A stretch of 64,000 nucleotides of DNA. It comes from Ostrinia nubilalis. Lineage: Eukaryota; Arthropoda; Insecta; Lepidoptera; Crambidae. Positions 1 through 10,000 of this stretch are shown one piece after another (within the stretch, counting starts at the first letter, position 1; each line of letters begins with the position of its first letter). The stretch covers positions 12,648,001 to 12,712,000 of the forward strand of contig NC_087096.1 in assembly GCF_963855985.1 (NCBI RefSeq), in the 5' to 3' direction. The position numbers and the translations under genes are program-made. The notes beneath the pieces were generated by a model that made no database searches, had not been told where the DNA came from, and was given only the letters and a program-made list of their open reading frames with translations.

Positions 1-492
1 TTTCGCACGTAGGTACTTTAGTAAACTAATTCCCACGGGAACTGGAATTCGTGGGAAAATCCCTTTGTATGAAAAATCTAAACCGCTTTAGTTAGACGCT
101 TGAAATTTGACATGTAGGTATCTTAATAAACTTAAAGCTTAGTTACAACAGGATATTGCAAAATTCCCACGTGAAAGGGAAAAAACATTTGAACGAAAAA
201 ATCTAAACCGCGTAAGATAGATGAAGGGGGTAAAACGGGATCCACGCGTACGAAGTCGCGGGCGGCCGCTAGTTGCTAATAAAACTATTTATTGTCAAGA
301 ATTATATGTATAATAATGCGAATTCCCGTTCCCGTGGGAATTAGTTTACTAAAGTACCTACGTGCGAAATTTAAAGCGTCTAACTTAAGCGGTTTAGATT
401 TTTCATACAAAAGGATTTTCCCGCTAATTCCTGTTCCCGTGAGAATTCCTAAGTATACTATAACCTGCCCAGGAGTATGAAGAATTGTACCA
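1..492. repeat. Inverted copies of a lepidopteran dispersed repeat
   Basis: Positions 1-120 are the approximate reverse complement of 310-430: both carry the block TTCGCACGTAGGTACTTTAG, one in each orientation, plus matching text on aaaatctaaaccgc. Between them, at about 238-275, lies the tail ACGCGTACGAAGTCGCGGGC, a motif I know from many dispersed repeats in moths and butterflies. The arrangement looks like two head-to-head copies, the left one cut by the window edge. No coding potential is evident; the small ORFs here are shadows. Confidence 0.7.
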
Positions 493-640
493 AGTTTCGT
501 TAAAATCCGTCGAGTAGTTTTTGTTTCTATAAGGAACATACAGACGGACAGACAGACAGACAAAAATTTTACTGATTGCATTTTTGGCATCAGTATCACC
601 CCCTGATAGTTATTTTGAAAATTATATTTCATGTACAGAA
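477..640 (+). repeat. Dispersed repeat with GACA microsatellite
   Basis: The segment contains AAGTTTCGTTAAAATCCGTC followed by a short GACA/GACG microsatellite (540-562) and ACTGATTGCATTTTTGGCAT. This is the layout of a common lepidopteran dispersed repeat in which a short microsatellite is part of the mobile unit. Family assignment is from memory of the motif only. Confidence 0.5.
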
Positions 641-673
641 TTGACCTCTCTACAGATTTATTATAAGTAGGTA

Positions 674-1356
674 TACAGGGTGGAAACGTTAAGTGATCTC
701 ACTCAATTATTTCTAAACTATACAAGATATTGAAAAACTGGTTACTAATCACGAAAGTGCTTCATGAGCTCTTTCAAACGTTACCAATAATAAGTTACAG
801 AATAAACTGGATCTATCTGAAAATTCAATGTTTCCAGCTTCCATACTAAATGTATGCCAGACACACAATATTAGAAGTGTTATTTTTTTTTATTCAATAA
901 AAAATCTTAAAATAAACTCGTAAATTGTATTCTTATTTAAAATTATTCATGGAAAATATTTGTTTTAGGCTTTACTTGCTATAATATTGTCAAGAGATGA
1001 GTGTCATGACTGTGGTAGTACTAAATGTATGGAAGAAGGAAATATTGAATTTTTGGATAGATCCAGTTTATTCTGTAACCTATTATTGATACCATTGGAT
1101 AGAGCTTGTGAAGCAATTTTAGAATCAGTAATCAGTTTTACGATATCATGTGTAGTTTTTAAAATAATGTCACTTTACCAAATGTATGGAAGCTGGAAAC
1201 ATTGAATTTTTGGATAGATCTAGTTTATTATTTAACCTTTTATTAATACAGTTTGATAGAGCTCATGAAGCACTTTCAGGATCAGTAACTAGTTTTTTGA
1301 TATCTTGTATAGTTTAGAAATAATCGAGTGAGATCACTTATCGTTTCCACCCTGTA
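674..1356. mobile_element. CAGGGTGG-ended MITE, complex copy (TA target)
   Basis: TA-CAGGGTGGAAACG at the left and CGTTTCCACCCTG-TA at the right form terminal inverted repeats that continue inward (aagtgatctcact... / ...agtgagatcactta). The TA on both sides fits a Tc1/mariner-type target. The interior holds three related arms: 680-850 inverted, about 1045-1165 direct, and about 1180-1330 direct, each with GGATAGATC(C/T)AGTTTATT and the gata(t/g)ctcgtgaagca-like block. A simpler 236-bp member of the same family is at 14288-14523. It is non-coding. Confidence 0.8.
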
Positions 1357-1639
1357 GATATGTAGGAGAGACGTCTTAATTACACTTTAAATCGTAGATC
1401 GATAAAGAACCCCTTTGTCAAACCGTATGAATAGCAGCAAATAGAACTTTGCGTATTGGAAAAATAGGAATGCCTACGGAAAAGCCAAACATTTTTTAAA
1501 AAGAAGTTAATATATTTTACTTACATTTAAATCCAAAAATATCTTTATTCCGACCCAAGGGTAAGTAGGCAGTTATGTAGGTATAAATGAAAATACGTAT
1601 GTAGGTACTTATTATTTATTAATGGTCATGTTCTACATT
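1357..1639. other. AT-rich stretch, nothing recognised
   Basis: This stretch lies between the MITE and the transposase remnant. It may be the decayed 3' part of the transposon that carries the DDE fragment at 1640-1898, but I could not find coding homology in any frame. Confidence 0.4.
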
Positions 1640-1898
1640 TTCTATTAAATATGGGCCCAATACATCAATGATGTCGCCATCACAACAAAGTACCATAAAT
1701 GGTTTAACGAGATTCCGATATTTGTATAGGGAATAAGTTTTTTTTTTTGGTATGCATAATTGCTACTTTTTTGCACATAAATGTATGTATGTACCATCCA
1801 TGATGACAATAGCCTTTCTTTGTGGTAAATCGTTTCCTGGCTTCCCGAAAAGAGACTGGAACATAAAGGTTTCTTTGGGCTACTTCCTCTCTACTAAT
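1640..1898 (-). pseudogene. DDE_Tnp_4-like transposase, catalytic-core fragment
   Basis: Read on the minus strand in three frames, this segment gives the residues ISREEV, then LFGKPGNDLPQRKAIVIMDGTYI, then KSSNYAYQ, then LVKPFMVLCCDGDIIDVLGPY. The pieces IVIMDGTY and VLGPY resemble the core of the DDE_Tnp_4 (PIF/Harbinger or ISL2EU-like) superfamily, where the first catalytic Asp sits in the MDGTY motif. At least two frameshifts and a stop after about residue HDH make it non-functional. It is the downstream continuation of the fragments at 12677-12725, 13743-13911 and 14743-14898; the errantivirus at 1903-12672 is inserted between this piece and the next one upstream. The exact superfamily is uncertain. 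Confidence 0.7.
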
Positions 1899-1902
1899 AT
1901 GT

Positions 1903-2170
1903 AGTCAGATTTCGGGAGCGGGGTGGAAGCTTTTTAAAAAGGATTATATTTAATTAAACTAAGTGATCACGTCCTCGCCGAGTTGGAGGCGATTTAATAA
2001 TGATTTAATATTGTGGCCGATCGCAGTCGTCCAGTACGGTGTTTACAATTTAGTTCTGCTGACACATCTCTTATGTGAATAACAATTCTACGAATGCTTA
2101 CACTGTAGAGCGGAAAGTGATGACTTATCTTGTTTAGTCTAGAGCAGAGGGAGCTGACGGATGCATAACT
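1903..2170 (-). repeat. Errantivirus 3' LTR
   Basis: This 268-bp LTR appears identical to 12405-12672. In element orientation it starts AGTTATGCATCC and ends AAATCTGACT, giving the AGT...ACT ends typical of errantiviruses. The last codons and stop of env (2134-2170) lie inside it. Confidence 0.93.
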
Positions 2171-3840
2171 CCTCCCTCCCTAAGTGAGAAATTATCGGAA
2201 GTTTCATTTTTATGAGTATTCCGGTAATTTCGTTTACATAAAATTTCTACATGTTTGCGGAAGGCAATTAACACAATTAACATAAAAAGAATCAAAACTA
2301 ATACAAATGTAAAGTATGTAAAATAAGAAGTGTCTGTTTCATTTTCACTAGCACTGATTGCTGCACTGTGTTTCAGGGCGTACGACATGTATTTGATTTC
2401 GTCCAAATTGATTCCATGCATATTGAGTGCGCGTGCACCGGATAGCGTTGCGTTTACAGGTAGCTCGGGTAGGTGAACCACCGGTACGTGTTCTACGATG
2501 TCTGATGAAATGTAGAGTCGATGGTGGATCTGCAGGCCATGGATTTCCAGGTCACAAGGCTCATCGATGGTGATGATGTACGTGCCGAAGACTGACTGCT
2601 TACTGACTTCGCTGTCGCAGTGTTTGGTCAGCGTGGCTTTCAGTCTGCTGTACAGAATCCAGTTGTTCGCGTTGAGCTGCTGGAGTTTTACTTCTTCCAG
2701 CTGGATCTGGTGCTGCTTGCAGGAGGTAAGGTCCTTACTGAACCTCATCAGCTGTTCCACGCAGGTAGGCTCGTTATGTAGAGCCTGGTTGTCCGTAGAG
2801 CACAGGAAGCGATCGCCGGCGGCAAGCGGGCGACACGGTGTTACGATCGGTAAGTATTTCAAACCCTTCGCCAAAAGGTAAGGAAATTTGGGGAAAATGG
2901 AAAGCGTAACGTTTTTTGATTCTTGGAATATAGGAAGTGAGTATATCTTATAATAATTGTAAGTATAATTATCTATCAATGGTATTTCTAAAATAAATGT
3001 TATCTGATCCTGTTTCATATAAGATTTTACACAAATAGTTTCTTCTAAATTTAACAAATTACTTTCCGTAGGCTGGTAAACTAAATTGGCAGAGTTTGAA
3101 ATTAACTTTAAATGATACAATAATTCTGTAGAGTTTACAATTGCTTGGTGTAAAATGGATACTCTACTTAATGCTAATGCTGTTTCTATTTCACTTAATC
3201 TTATAAATATTGTACGGAAACTACTTATGAATATGTTATACACTCCCAGTATGTATGTAGAAAAAGTCCAATCGTTTTGTGTGGACGTTATGTTTTGCAA
3301 TAGGCTTTCAACTTGTTTCAAGCGTTCATCAATAATAATAGAGTTGTTATTTATTTGCTCTGAAATATTTATGAAACTGTCGAACATTTTTGAGACCAGG
3401 GTAATTTTCTTAGATATTATAACTTGATTATTACTCAATTGAGAAGTCAACTTATCATATTTAAGTGCATCATCGTGGTCAAGGTTTCCTGTAATTAACT
3501 TTATAAGAGATCCTAATGGATTAATAAGGCCTCGCTTATAGCGTTGCTGTGGTACTAATTGCCTGTATTTTTCTAATGTTATGTCGCGGATGAAATCAGT
3601 GTGATATTTATTATTGATAAATTCATGATAATATGGATTGTTATAATCGATTAAAGTGTCCAATTGCCTGTAACTATGGGTTAAACTAACAAGATCGGAG
3701 TAAATTCCTTTTAAGTTGATTACTTTAATAATTGTCCAAAAATCTGTTTGCAAAAATGCTTGTCCTTGTTTTACCGGTAGAATGCCTGGATTATCTTTAA
3801 TCGGTTGCATATGAAGGGCCAGCGCCTGCGTCCCTATCAT
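2134..3840 (-). CDS. env: Errantivirus Env (baculovirus F-like fusion protein)
   Basis: This is an open frame of 568 residues with the plan of an insect errantivirus envelope protein, a class I-type F-like glycoprotein. A furin-type site RYKR (residues 100-103) is followed by a glycine-rich hydrophobic start (GLINPLGS) that matches the fusion-peptide position of the family. A long alpha-helical ectodomain with N-x-S/T sites follows, then one membrane segment (about 506-527) and a 41-residue cytoplasmic tail whose end is encoded in the LTR. The first ATG lies 44 bases inside the end of pol. Codons upstream of it are also hydrophobic, and a CCTCCGCAG acceptor-like site sits at 3857-3865, so the natural product is probably made from a spliced RNA with an upstream start. 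No break is seen in the frame. Confidence 0.88.
   Translation of the reverse strand: MIGTQALALHMQPIKDNPGILPVKQGQAFLQTDFWTIIKVINLKGIYSDLVSLTHSYRQLDTLIDYNNPYYHEFINNKYHTDFIRDITLEKYRQLVPQQRYKRGLINPLGSLIKLITGNLDHDDALKYDKLTSQLSNNQVIISKKITLVSKMFDSFINISEQINNNSIIIDERLKQVESLLQNITSTQNDWTFSTYILGVYNIFISSFRTIFIRLSEIETALALSRVSILHQAIVNSTELLYHLKLISNSANLVYQPTESNLLNLEETICVKSYMKQDQITFILEIPLIDNYTYNYYKIYSLPIFQESKNVTLSIFPKFPYLLAKGLKYLPIVTPCRPLAAGDRFLCSTDNQALHNEPTCVEQLMRFSKDLTSCKQHQIQLEEVKLQQLNANNWILYSRLKATLTKHCDSEVSKQSVFGTYIITIDEPCDLEIHGLQIHHRLYISSDIVEHVPVVHLPELPVNATLSGARALNMHGINLDEIKYMSYALKHSAAISASENETDTSYFTYFTFVLVLILFMLIVLIAFRKHVEILCKRNYRNTHKNETSDNFSLREGGVMHPSAPSALD
2171..2181 (-). other. Errantivirus polypurine tract
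   Basis: The plus strand reads CCTCCCTCCCT directly inside the 3' LTR; in element orientation this is AGGGAGGGAGG, the purine run expected to prime plus-strand DNA synthesis. Confidence 0.8.
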
Positions 3841-5872
3841 CAGCAGAAGGCACCACCTGCGGAGGGCGTTTTATGTTTTTAATAGGCACTTTGGTAGTCC
3901 TATCACCTACTTTAATTGGTAAGATGTTTCGCTTGGCTTTGCCTACAACCTTTGCTTTTACATAACGTGGTTTGTCTTTGCTTTTACGCTTATTTACGTC
4001 TTTTGCAAATATTATGTTTCCTTCGGAAAACTCTATATCTGTTTCACCACCTTTCTTTTCCCTAATGGTTTCCTTTTTGGCTGTCGTTTTCTGAGCTATG
4101 TATTTATATAAGTGCTTTATACGTTTCGCATGATCTTGAACTAATTGCTGATAATATTGCTTTTCGAAATTGATTCTAAATGGACTATCTGAATCTGTAT
4201 GACCAAAAACTACCTCAAATGGTGTTAACTCAGTTACAGAGTGGATGGTGTGGTTATATGCCATTACTGAATATGTCATAACTGATGCGGCATCTGTACA
4301 TCGTCTTTCGTATTTAGCCAATCTATAGATCTCTATAATTGTCGAGTGAAAGCGTTCGATAAGTCCCATAGAATTAGGGTTATTTGGGGTTCCGATGTGA
4401 AGTTCAACTTTATGTAAATTTAGAAATTCTTTCATGAGTTCGTTATTAAATTCGGTTCCTGGATCTGAGCTTATACGTTTTGGAATTCCGTAGAATGAGA
4501 AATATTTCATAAGTGCTCTAGTAACGTCTGATGTTGATTTGCTAGGTATCTCTATTGCTTGTCCTAATTTGCTGAAGGCGTCAATTAGGGTTAAATATGT
4601 GATTCCTTCAATACTGAAGAGATCAATGAAAATTTCCTGAAATGGGGAATCTTGAGTTTTAGTTAATTGTAAAAATGGTTTTATGGGTTTCCTATCGTAT
4701 TTCATTTTACGGCAGGCTTCGCAAGCGTTAATGATTGCGGAAACTGTTTGTTGCATGTTAGGCCAAAAATGATTTCTACGAATTCTAATCAATGTTTCCT
4801 TAATACCACGGTGGCATGTTTTTCCTTCCTGGTATTGGATAACTATTGCTTTTTGTTCACCCTCGTCTTCTATGTAATTTACCCGTTCTGTACACTCGTA
4901 AAACTGAACTACATCTTTCTTAAAAAGTTTAATAATTACGTCTGTGAAAATTCGTCTAAGTTGATCTGATTCAAAATAAATGAAATATTTTGTTTTAGGT
5001 TTGATATATTCTTTTAAAAACTGTTTTACTAATTCTGCATTATTATCAGGTAAATGTACTTCAAGAACCTTTTGTTTATCGCGTGAAAGGTTTTTGACTG
5101 AAAGTTCATTATCGAATCGTTCAAAGACTAATATTTGATTAGGTTTGTTATCGATTGCTTCGTTTAAGATTGGGATGCCTTGTGATTCGGTATCCTTTGC
5201 GGAATGAATAGTTTGTGAGTTATTTGATTGTTCATCGACACAGTCTGAATTATTTGACGACGGAATCGGATATTCTGAACCTAATTGTCTACTTCCTTCT
5301 GAGGATGTAGAGTCGGAAATTACTATTGTACTTCCTGATGATAATTTTTCTATTTTCTTTACAACTTTATCAACATGTTTTTGAATACGTTTTTCCTTTT
5401 TGCTAACATTTACTTTCATGGATTGATTATCTGAATCGAGAGCATTTACTTTTATGCGGGATAACGCGTCTGCGTTTGCGTTTTGTTTATTGATTGATTC
5501 ATTACGGTAATTAGCGGTTGCAATAGGCATTCTAACGTTGTCTGTGAATTTTTTGTAATTTAAAATGATTGGAATGCATGCAGTTTTAGTTTTGAGGACT
5601 CTATTTTTAATGTCGATTAATGCTTCCAATTGTTGTAATAAATCTTGTCCAATTACACCATCGTACCATTTGTGTACGTCATATAAATAAAATTTGTGAT
5701 ATTTTCTGCATTTAAAAGTTGGAAAAAGGGGAATTTCTATGGTTTTGTTGTGCGTACTTGACGCGTGTGTACTCACAACTTGGAATGGTTCGTTTTTTAT
5801 GAATTTACTGAAATACTGATAGCCAATACGCGGACTGAAGAACGAACGCATGCTGCCAGTGTCGATCATCAT
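3797..5872 (-). CDS. pol: Errantivirus Pol: protease and integrase, RT/RNase H deleted
   Basis: The frame stays open upstream of this ATG into the end of gag, in the -1 phase relative to gag, so expression by -1 frameshifting is likely. Protease is at the start, with the DTG active site at residues 4-6. At about residue 130 the sequence jumps to NADALSRI, a motif that normally lies at the end of RNase H, so all of reverse transcriptase and nearly all RNase H are missing without loss of frame. Integrase is complete: an HHCC zinc site (about 353-388), then D417, D470 and E506 with D35E spacing, and a basic C-terminal tail. At 691 residues the protein is several hundred shorter than usual for the clade. 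It overlaps env by 44 bases. Confidence 0.9.
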   Translation of the reverse strand: MMIDTGSMRSFFSPRIGYQYFSKFIKNEPFQVVSTHASSTHNKTIEIPLFPTFKCRKYHKFYLYDVHKWYDGVIGQDLLQQLEALIDIKNRVLKTKTACIPIILNYKKFTDNVRMPIATANYRNESINKQNANADALSRIKVNALDSDNQSMKVNVSKKEKRIQKHVDKVVKKIEKLSSGSTIVISDSTSSEGSRQLGSEYPIPSSNNSDCVDEQSNNSQTIHSAKDTESQGIPILNEAIDNKPNQILVFERFDNELSVKNLSRDKQKVLEVHLPDNNAELVKQFLKEYIKPKTKYFIYFESDQLRRIFTDVIIKLFKKDVVQFYECTERVNYIEDEGEQKAIVIQYQEGKTCHRGIKETLIRIRRNHFWPNMQQTVSAIINACEACRKMKYDRKPIKPFLQLTKTQDSPFQEIFIDLFSIEGITYLTLIDAFSKLGQAIEIPSKSTSDVTRALMKYFSFYGIPKRISSDPGTEFNNELMKEFLNLHKVELHIGTPNNPNSMGLIERFHSTIIEIYRLAKYERRCTDAASVMTYSVMAYNHTIHSVTELTPFEVVFGHTDSDSPFRINFEKQYYQQLVQDHAKRIKHLYKYIAQKTTAKKETIREKKGGETDIEFSEGNIIFAKDVNKRKSKDKPRYVKAKVVGKAKRNILPIKVGDRTTKVPIKNIKRPPQVVPSADDRDAGAGPSYATD

Positions 5873-5934
5873 GCGAGCATCCAGTTCCGGTAGGTAAATA
5901 TATGGTAATGTTAATTCCGGATCGCAATTAATGT

Positions 5935-6783
5935 TTATCTGTTCGGTTCTTTGATGGAGGCTGTTTCGTGAAAATCCTGTTGGAATTCAGTTTCCTGGGT
6001 TTCCTCGGGAGTTTCCTCGAAATCAGGGTAATACTGTTCACTGTACATGTTATTATATTCGTCTATAGGATATTCACAATAATATTGATCGTAATAGGAC
6101 TGTTCTGATTCATCGTAGTTCAGATCATTTAAGTTTGTTTCATTTACATTGTTTGGTTTTGTAGCCGTACGCATAGACACGTCGGTCAGCTGCATACGTG
6201 GCGGCTGGACTTGTTGGGCTTGCTGAGCACCGAACTGTGGCTTATAGCCGAATTGAGGCGGTTTGTAACCGAATTGCTGAGGAGGATGTCTATAGCCAAA
6301 CTGCTGGGGCGGTCTATATCCGAACTGCTGTGGAGGCCTGTAGCCGAACTGCTGCGGCGGCCTGAAACCTGGTTGATGCGGAGGCTTGAAATAGCCGAAT
6401 TGTTGTAAAGGTTTATTTCCATATTGCTGGAAGGGTTTGTAGCCTTGATTAGGCGGAAGGCCAAATTTAAATTGTGGAGGAATTATCGGTTTGAAAGCAT
6501 TAGAGCTGACAAAATGAGGCTGATTGCCTGAAAATTTCTGTTGAGTTGGCGTAAACGAATTGTTAGGTTTGGGTTGCGAATGCATTTTGCTTCGCATGTT
6601 GTATTGGTCCATAAAGTTTACTTCCTCGAGCACAATCGAGAGGGCGGCTTCCAAAGTGGACGGTGCCTTTAGTCTCACAATGCGCACAAGGTTTTCTGGT
6701 AAATTATAGAGAAACACGTTTAACGCGGTGTTGTTGTATATGGTGATTTTGGCGTGACGGATTGACTCGTCTGCTATGGTGTT
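5935..6783 (-). pseudogene. gag: Errantivirus gag, 3' part (split by copia)
   Basis: This is the C-terminal two-thirds of Gag. The first recognisable residues are NTIADESIRHAK at the copia border, followed by a segment (LNVFLYNLPENLVRIVRL) like the end of the gypsy-type capsid domain. A low-complexity region then repeats FGYRPPQQ-like units about seven times (DNA about 6233-6410), followed by an acidic tyrosine-rich tail. The open frame appears to begin at 6822, but those first 13 residues come from the copia LTR. The stop at 5935-5937 lies about 65 bases before the pol ATG. Confidence 0.85.
6233..6410 (-). repeat. Tandem repeats encoding FGYRPPQQ units in gag
   Basis: Units of about 24-27 bases (plus-strand text like AACTGCTG-GGGCGG-CCTATA) repeat within gag and encode proline, glutamine and tyrosine-rich octapeptides. 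The pattern resembles prion-like or RNA-binding low-complexity segments, but function is inferred only from composition. Confidence 0.8.
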
Positions 6784-6980
6784 TGTTGGAAAGTTAGAAA
6801 CTTTTTGGTTAAACGCAAGCATATTTGAATATTTGAATTTGGCACTCCGCTGTCAATGTAAGGTTTCCAGACTTCTGGATCAGTAACTCGATCTCATGTA
6901 GTCTCTGTGTGCTGTATGTTCTAAAATAAATCCGTGGTAATCTTCGTGGTCTTTTCCTTCTTACGCTCCAAACTCCAACA
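6784..6980 (+). repeat. Copia 5' LTR
   Basis: This 197-bp LTR begins TGTTGGAAAG and ends CTCCAACA. It carries AATAAA at about 6926 and looks identical to the right LTR. Confidence 0.92.
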
Positions 6981-6992
6981 TGGTAGCAGAGC
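6981..6992 (+). other. Copia primer binding site
   Basis: TGGTAGCAGAGC directly follows the LTR. It differs by one base from TGGTATCAGAGC, the usual copia-class site complementary to an internal part of initiator tRNA-Met. Confidence 0.75.
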
Positions 6993-7093
6993 GTAGTTGC
7001 AAGAAGTGAAAAGCACCCATATTTCCGCGAAATTGGTCATACATCGCGCACTTGGAATTATTACCGTACCGGAAGTGGCGAACGGTATTCAAG

Positions 7094-10000
7094 ATGGCTT
7101 CGATGGGAATCGGTCAGAATTGCATTGAGAGACTAAAGGGGGCAGAAAATTACTCCACGTGGAAGTTCTCGATGCGAATGGTGCTAATCCATGAAGAGTT
7201 GTGGGACTGCGTAGACGCGGTGGTCGACGAGGACAATAAGAAGAAGGATAATAAGGCCTTAGCGCGCATCGCGCTGTCCGTGGCGCCGACCATAATCCCG
7301 CATATACGCACTGCCAAAAGTGCCCACGAAGCGTGGACAATACTACAGAAAACGTATGAGGGACGTGGTCTGAGCAGGAGATTGGGCTTGCTGCGGAGTC
7401 TCTTCAATGCGAAATTATCTGAGTGTGGCTCAATGGAAGTTTACCTGAACAAAATAAAAGAAATTTCACATCAACTGAGTGAAATTGAATCGCCGCTGGA
7501 CGACGAACTCGTTGCGGTGATCATACTGAGTGGGCTCACAGATGATTATGACCCGCTCATCATGGCGATTGAGCACTCATCTACCAAGCTAAGTACGGAA
7601 GTCGTCTCGACTAAATTACTTCAGGAAACCCAAAGACGGGAAGAGAAAACTGAAGAAACGGCACTGATTACACAGAAGAACCCAAAGTGCTTCGGGTGTG
7701 GTGCCAGAGGACACATGCTGCGGAACTGTCCAAAAAGGAGTTCAACGTCCAAAGAACAGACCTCCGGGGACGAGCCAAAGAGTCAGAAACAGCAGAAGAA
7801 GCCATGGAAGAAGAACAAGGCTAATCTGTCAGCACTCTCCGTGAAGGTGAAAAGTGACGTGTGGTACATAGACTCTGGGGCCACAAACCACATGTGTAAT
7901 AGTGAAAAAGTGATGGTGAAGTGCGATCGTAATAAGGTTTTTAAAGTGAGCATTGCAAACGGTGAAATGCTATCGACCGCGGGCTTAGGTGAAGTTCAGG
8001 TTCGTTTCAAAGACTGTGTAAGGACACTAAGTGAAACTTATTACGTACCTAACTTAAGTACTAATCTATTATCTGTCAGTGCTTTGACAAAAAAGGGTTA
8101 TGTTGTCAAATTTGACAGAAATTCTTGTATTATTTACAATGGTGATGAAATTCTAGCTACTGGTACTCAAATCAACGGTGTTTATCAACTCGACACGGTG
8201 TCAGACAACGCCAGTACTGTGGAACAGGAGTGTACCATAGTGGCGTCGCCAGCAGTAGACACGACATCCCATGATTTGTGGCATAAGCGTCTTGGACATC
8301 TGAACTCGAGAAGTATGCAACTTTTACAAAAAGGTATGGCTAATGGTATTTCTTTTAATAATTCGACTTTTCAGCAATGTGTGTCATGTGTTGAAGGGAA
8401 ACAGAGTAGGCTGCCATTTCCCAAAAAGTCGTATAGTAGAGCTACAGAGGTGTTAGATCTAGTTCACACTGACCTTTGTGGTCCCATGCAACAGCCATCT
8501 CTAGGGGGAGCTAAATATTTTCTTAGTTTCATTGACGACTACACAAGGAAGCAGTTTGTTTATTTTTTGAAATTCAAACATGAAACTTTTGAATATTTTA
8601 AACAATTCAAAGCTCTTGTGGAAAATGAAACCGGAAAGAAAATAAAGGTACTTAGAAGTGATGGAGGCGGAGAATATATGAGTTCTAAATTTCAGGCTTA
8701 TATGAAGGCGTGTGGGATCAAACACCAGAAGACCATACCAGGCTGTCCACAACAAAATGGCGTCGCAGAACGAGCCAACAGGACTGTGATGGAGAAGGTC
8801 AGGTGCTTGCTGCGAGATGCTGGCCTCGGAATGAAATTCTGGGCTGAGGCAGTGAATACAGCGGTTTACCTGAAAAACCGAAGTCCTACGAAGGCCGTTG
8901 CTGGAGTGACACCTGAAGAGAAATGGACAAATAAAAAGGTAAATCTAAACCATTTAAGAATTTTTGGTTGCGTCGCATATTCTTTAGTAAAGAATAGAAG
9001 AAAGCTAGACTCGAAAAGCAAACCGTATATATTTGTGGGATATGAGTCTAAGGGATATCGGCTGTTAGAGCTACATAATCCGACAAAATGTGTCTATTCT
9101 CGCAATGTTGTGTTTTTAGAAAATAAATTCTCTAATAAAAACATGTCAGATGATGAAAATGTTGATCAACACATAATTGTTGACTTCAACAAGAGTTCTG
9201 TTGAAATTCAGCAATCAGAGTCATCCAATGAGAGATCTGATGTTTCTGATGACATAAGATTATCACAGGAAGTCAGCACGAGCACAACAGAAGACTCTTC
9301 TAGCGATGACACAGAAAATTGCTCGGATGAAACCTATGTTCCAGGTGAAGACTCTATTGCTGAGGCGGAGATGTCAACAGACACTTCATATGAAGATGTT
9401 CCGGAGTCTCCTGTGCTGGCCAACCTTGTGGGATCGGTCGACGGCTACCCCGACGAACCACGTACTGCAGCCGAGGCGCTGAGTGGAACTGATTCAGACA
9501 GCTGGCGGAAGGCGATGAATGATGAGTATAATTCATTCAATAAACTCAAATGTTGGACTCTAACAAAGCCTGAACCAGGTCGTAAGCCTGTTCAATGCAA
9601 ATGGATCTTCAAAAGGAAGTATGGTGCTGATGGTGAGTTATTGAAATATAAAGCTCGTCTGGTTGCCAAGGGATACACACAGAAATATGGTATAGATTAT
9701 CAAGAAACCTTCTCACCTGTGGTTAGATACTCTACACTCAGGATGCTTTTGGCAGTAGCGGCAGAGTATAACCTTGATATTGAACATTGGGATGTAAAAA
9801 CTGCATTCCTGAATGGTGATTTGGAAGAAACTGTGTATATGGAGCAGCCAGAATGTTTCAAGGTGAAAGGTAGTGAAGGAATGGTATATAAACTAAATAA
9901 GGCTGTTTATGGACTTAAACAGGCCTCCAAGTCTTGGTATGACAAGATTACCAAGGTTTTATGCAACAAGCTGAAGTTCAGTCAATTGAATTCTGAGCCT

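Noticed and set aside
6211..6464. Open frames on both strands over the gag repeat region
   Set aside because: They are by-products of the tandem FGYRPPQQ-coding repeats and overlap the real gag frame.
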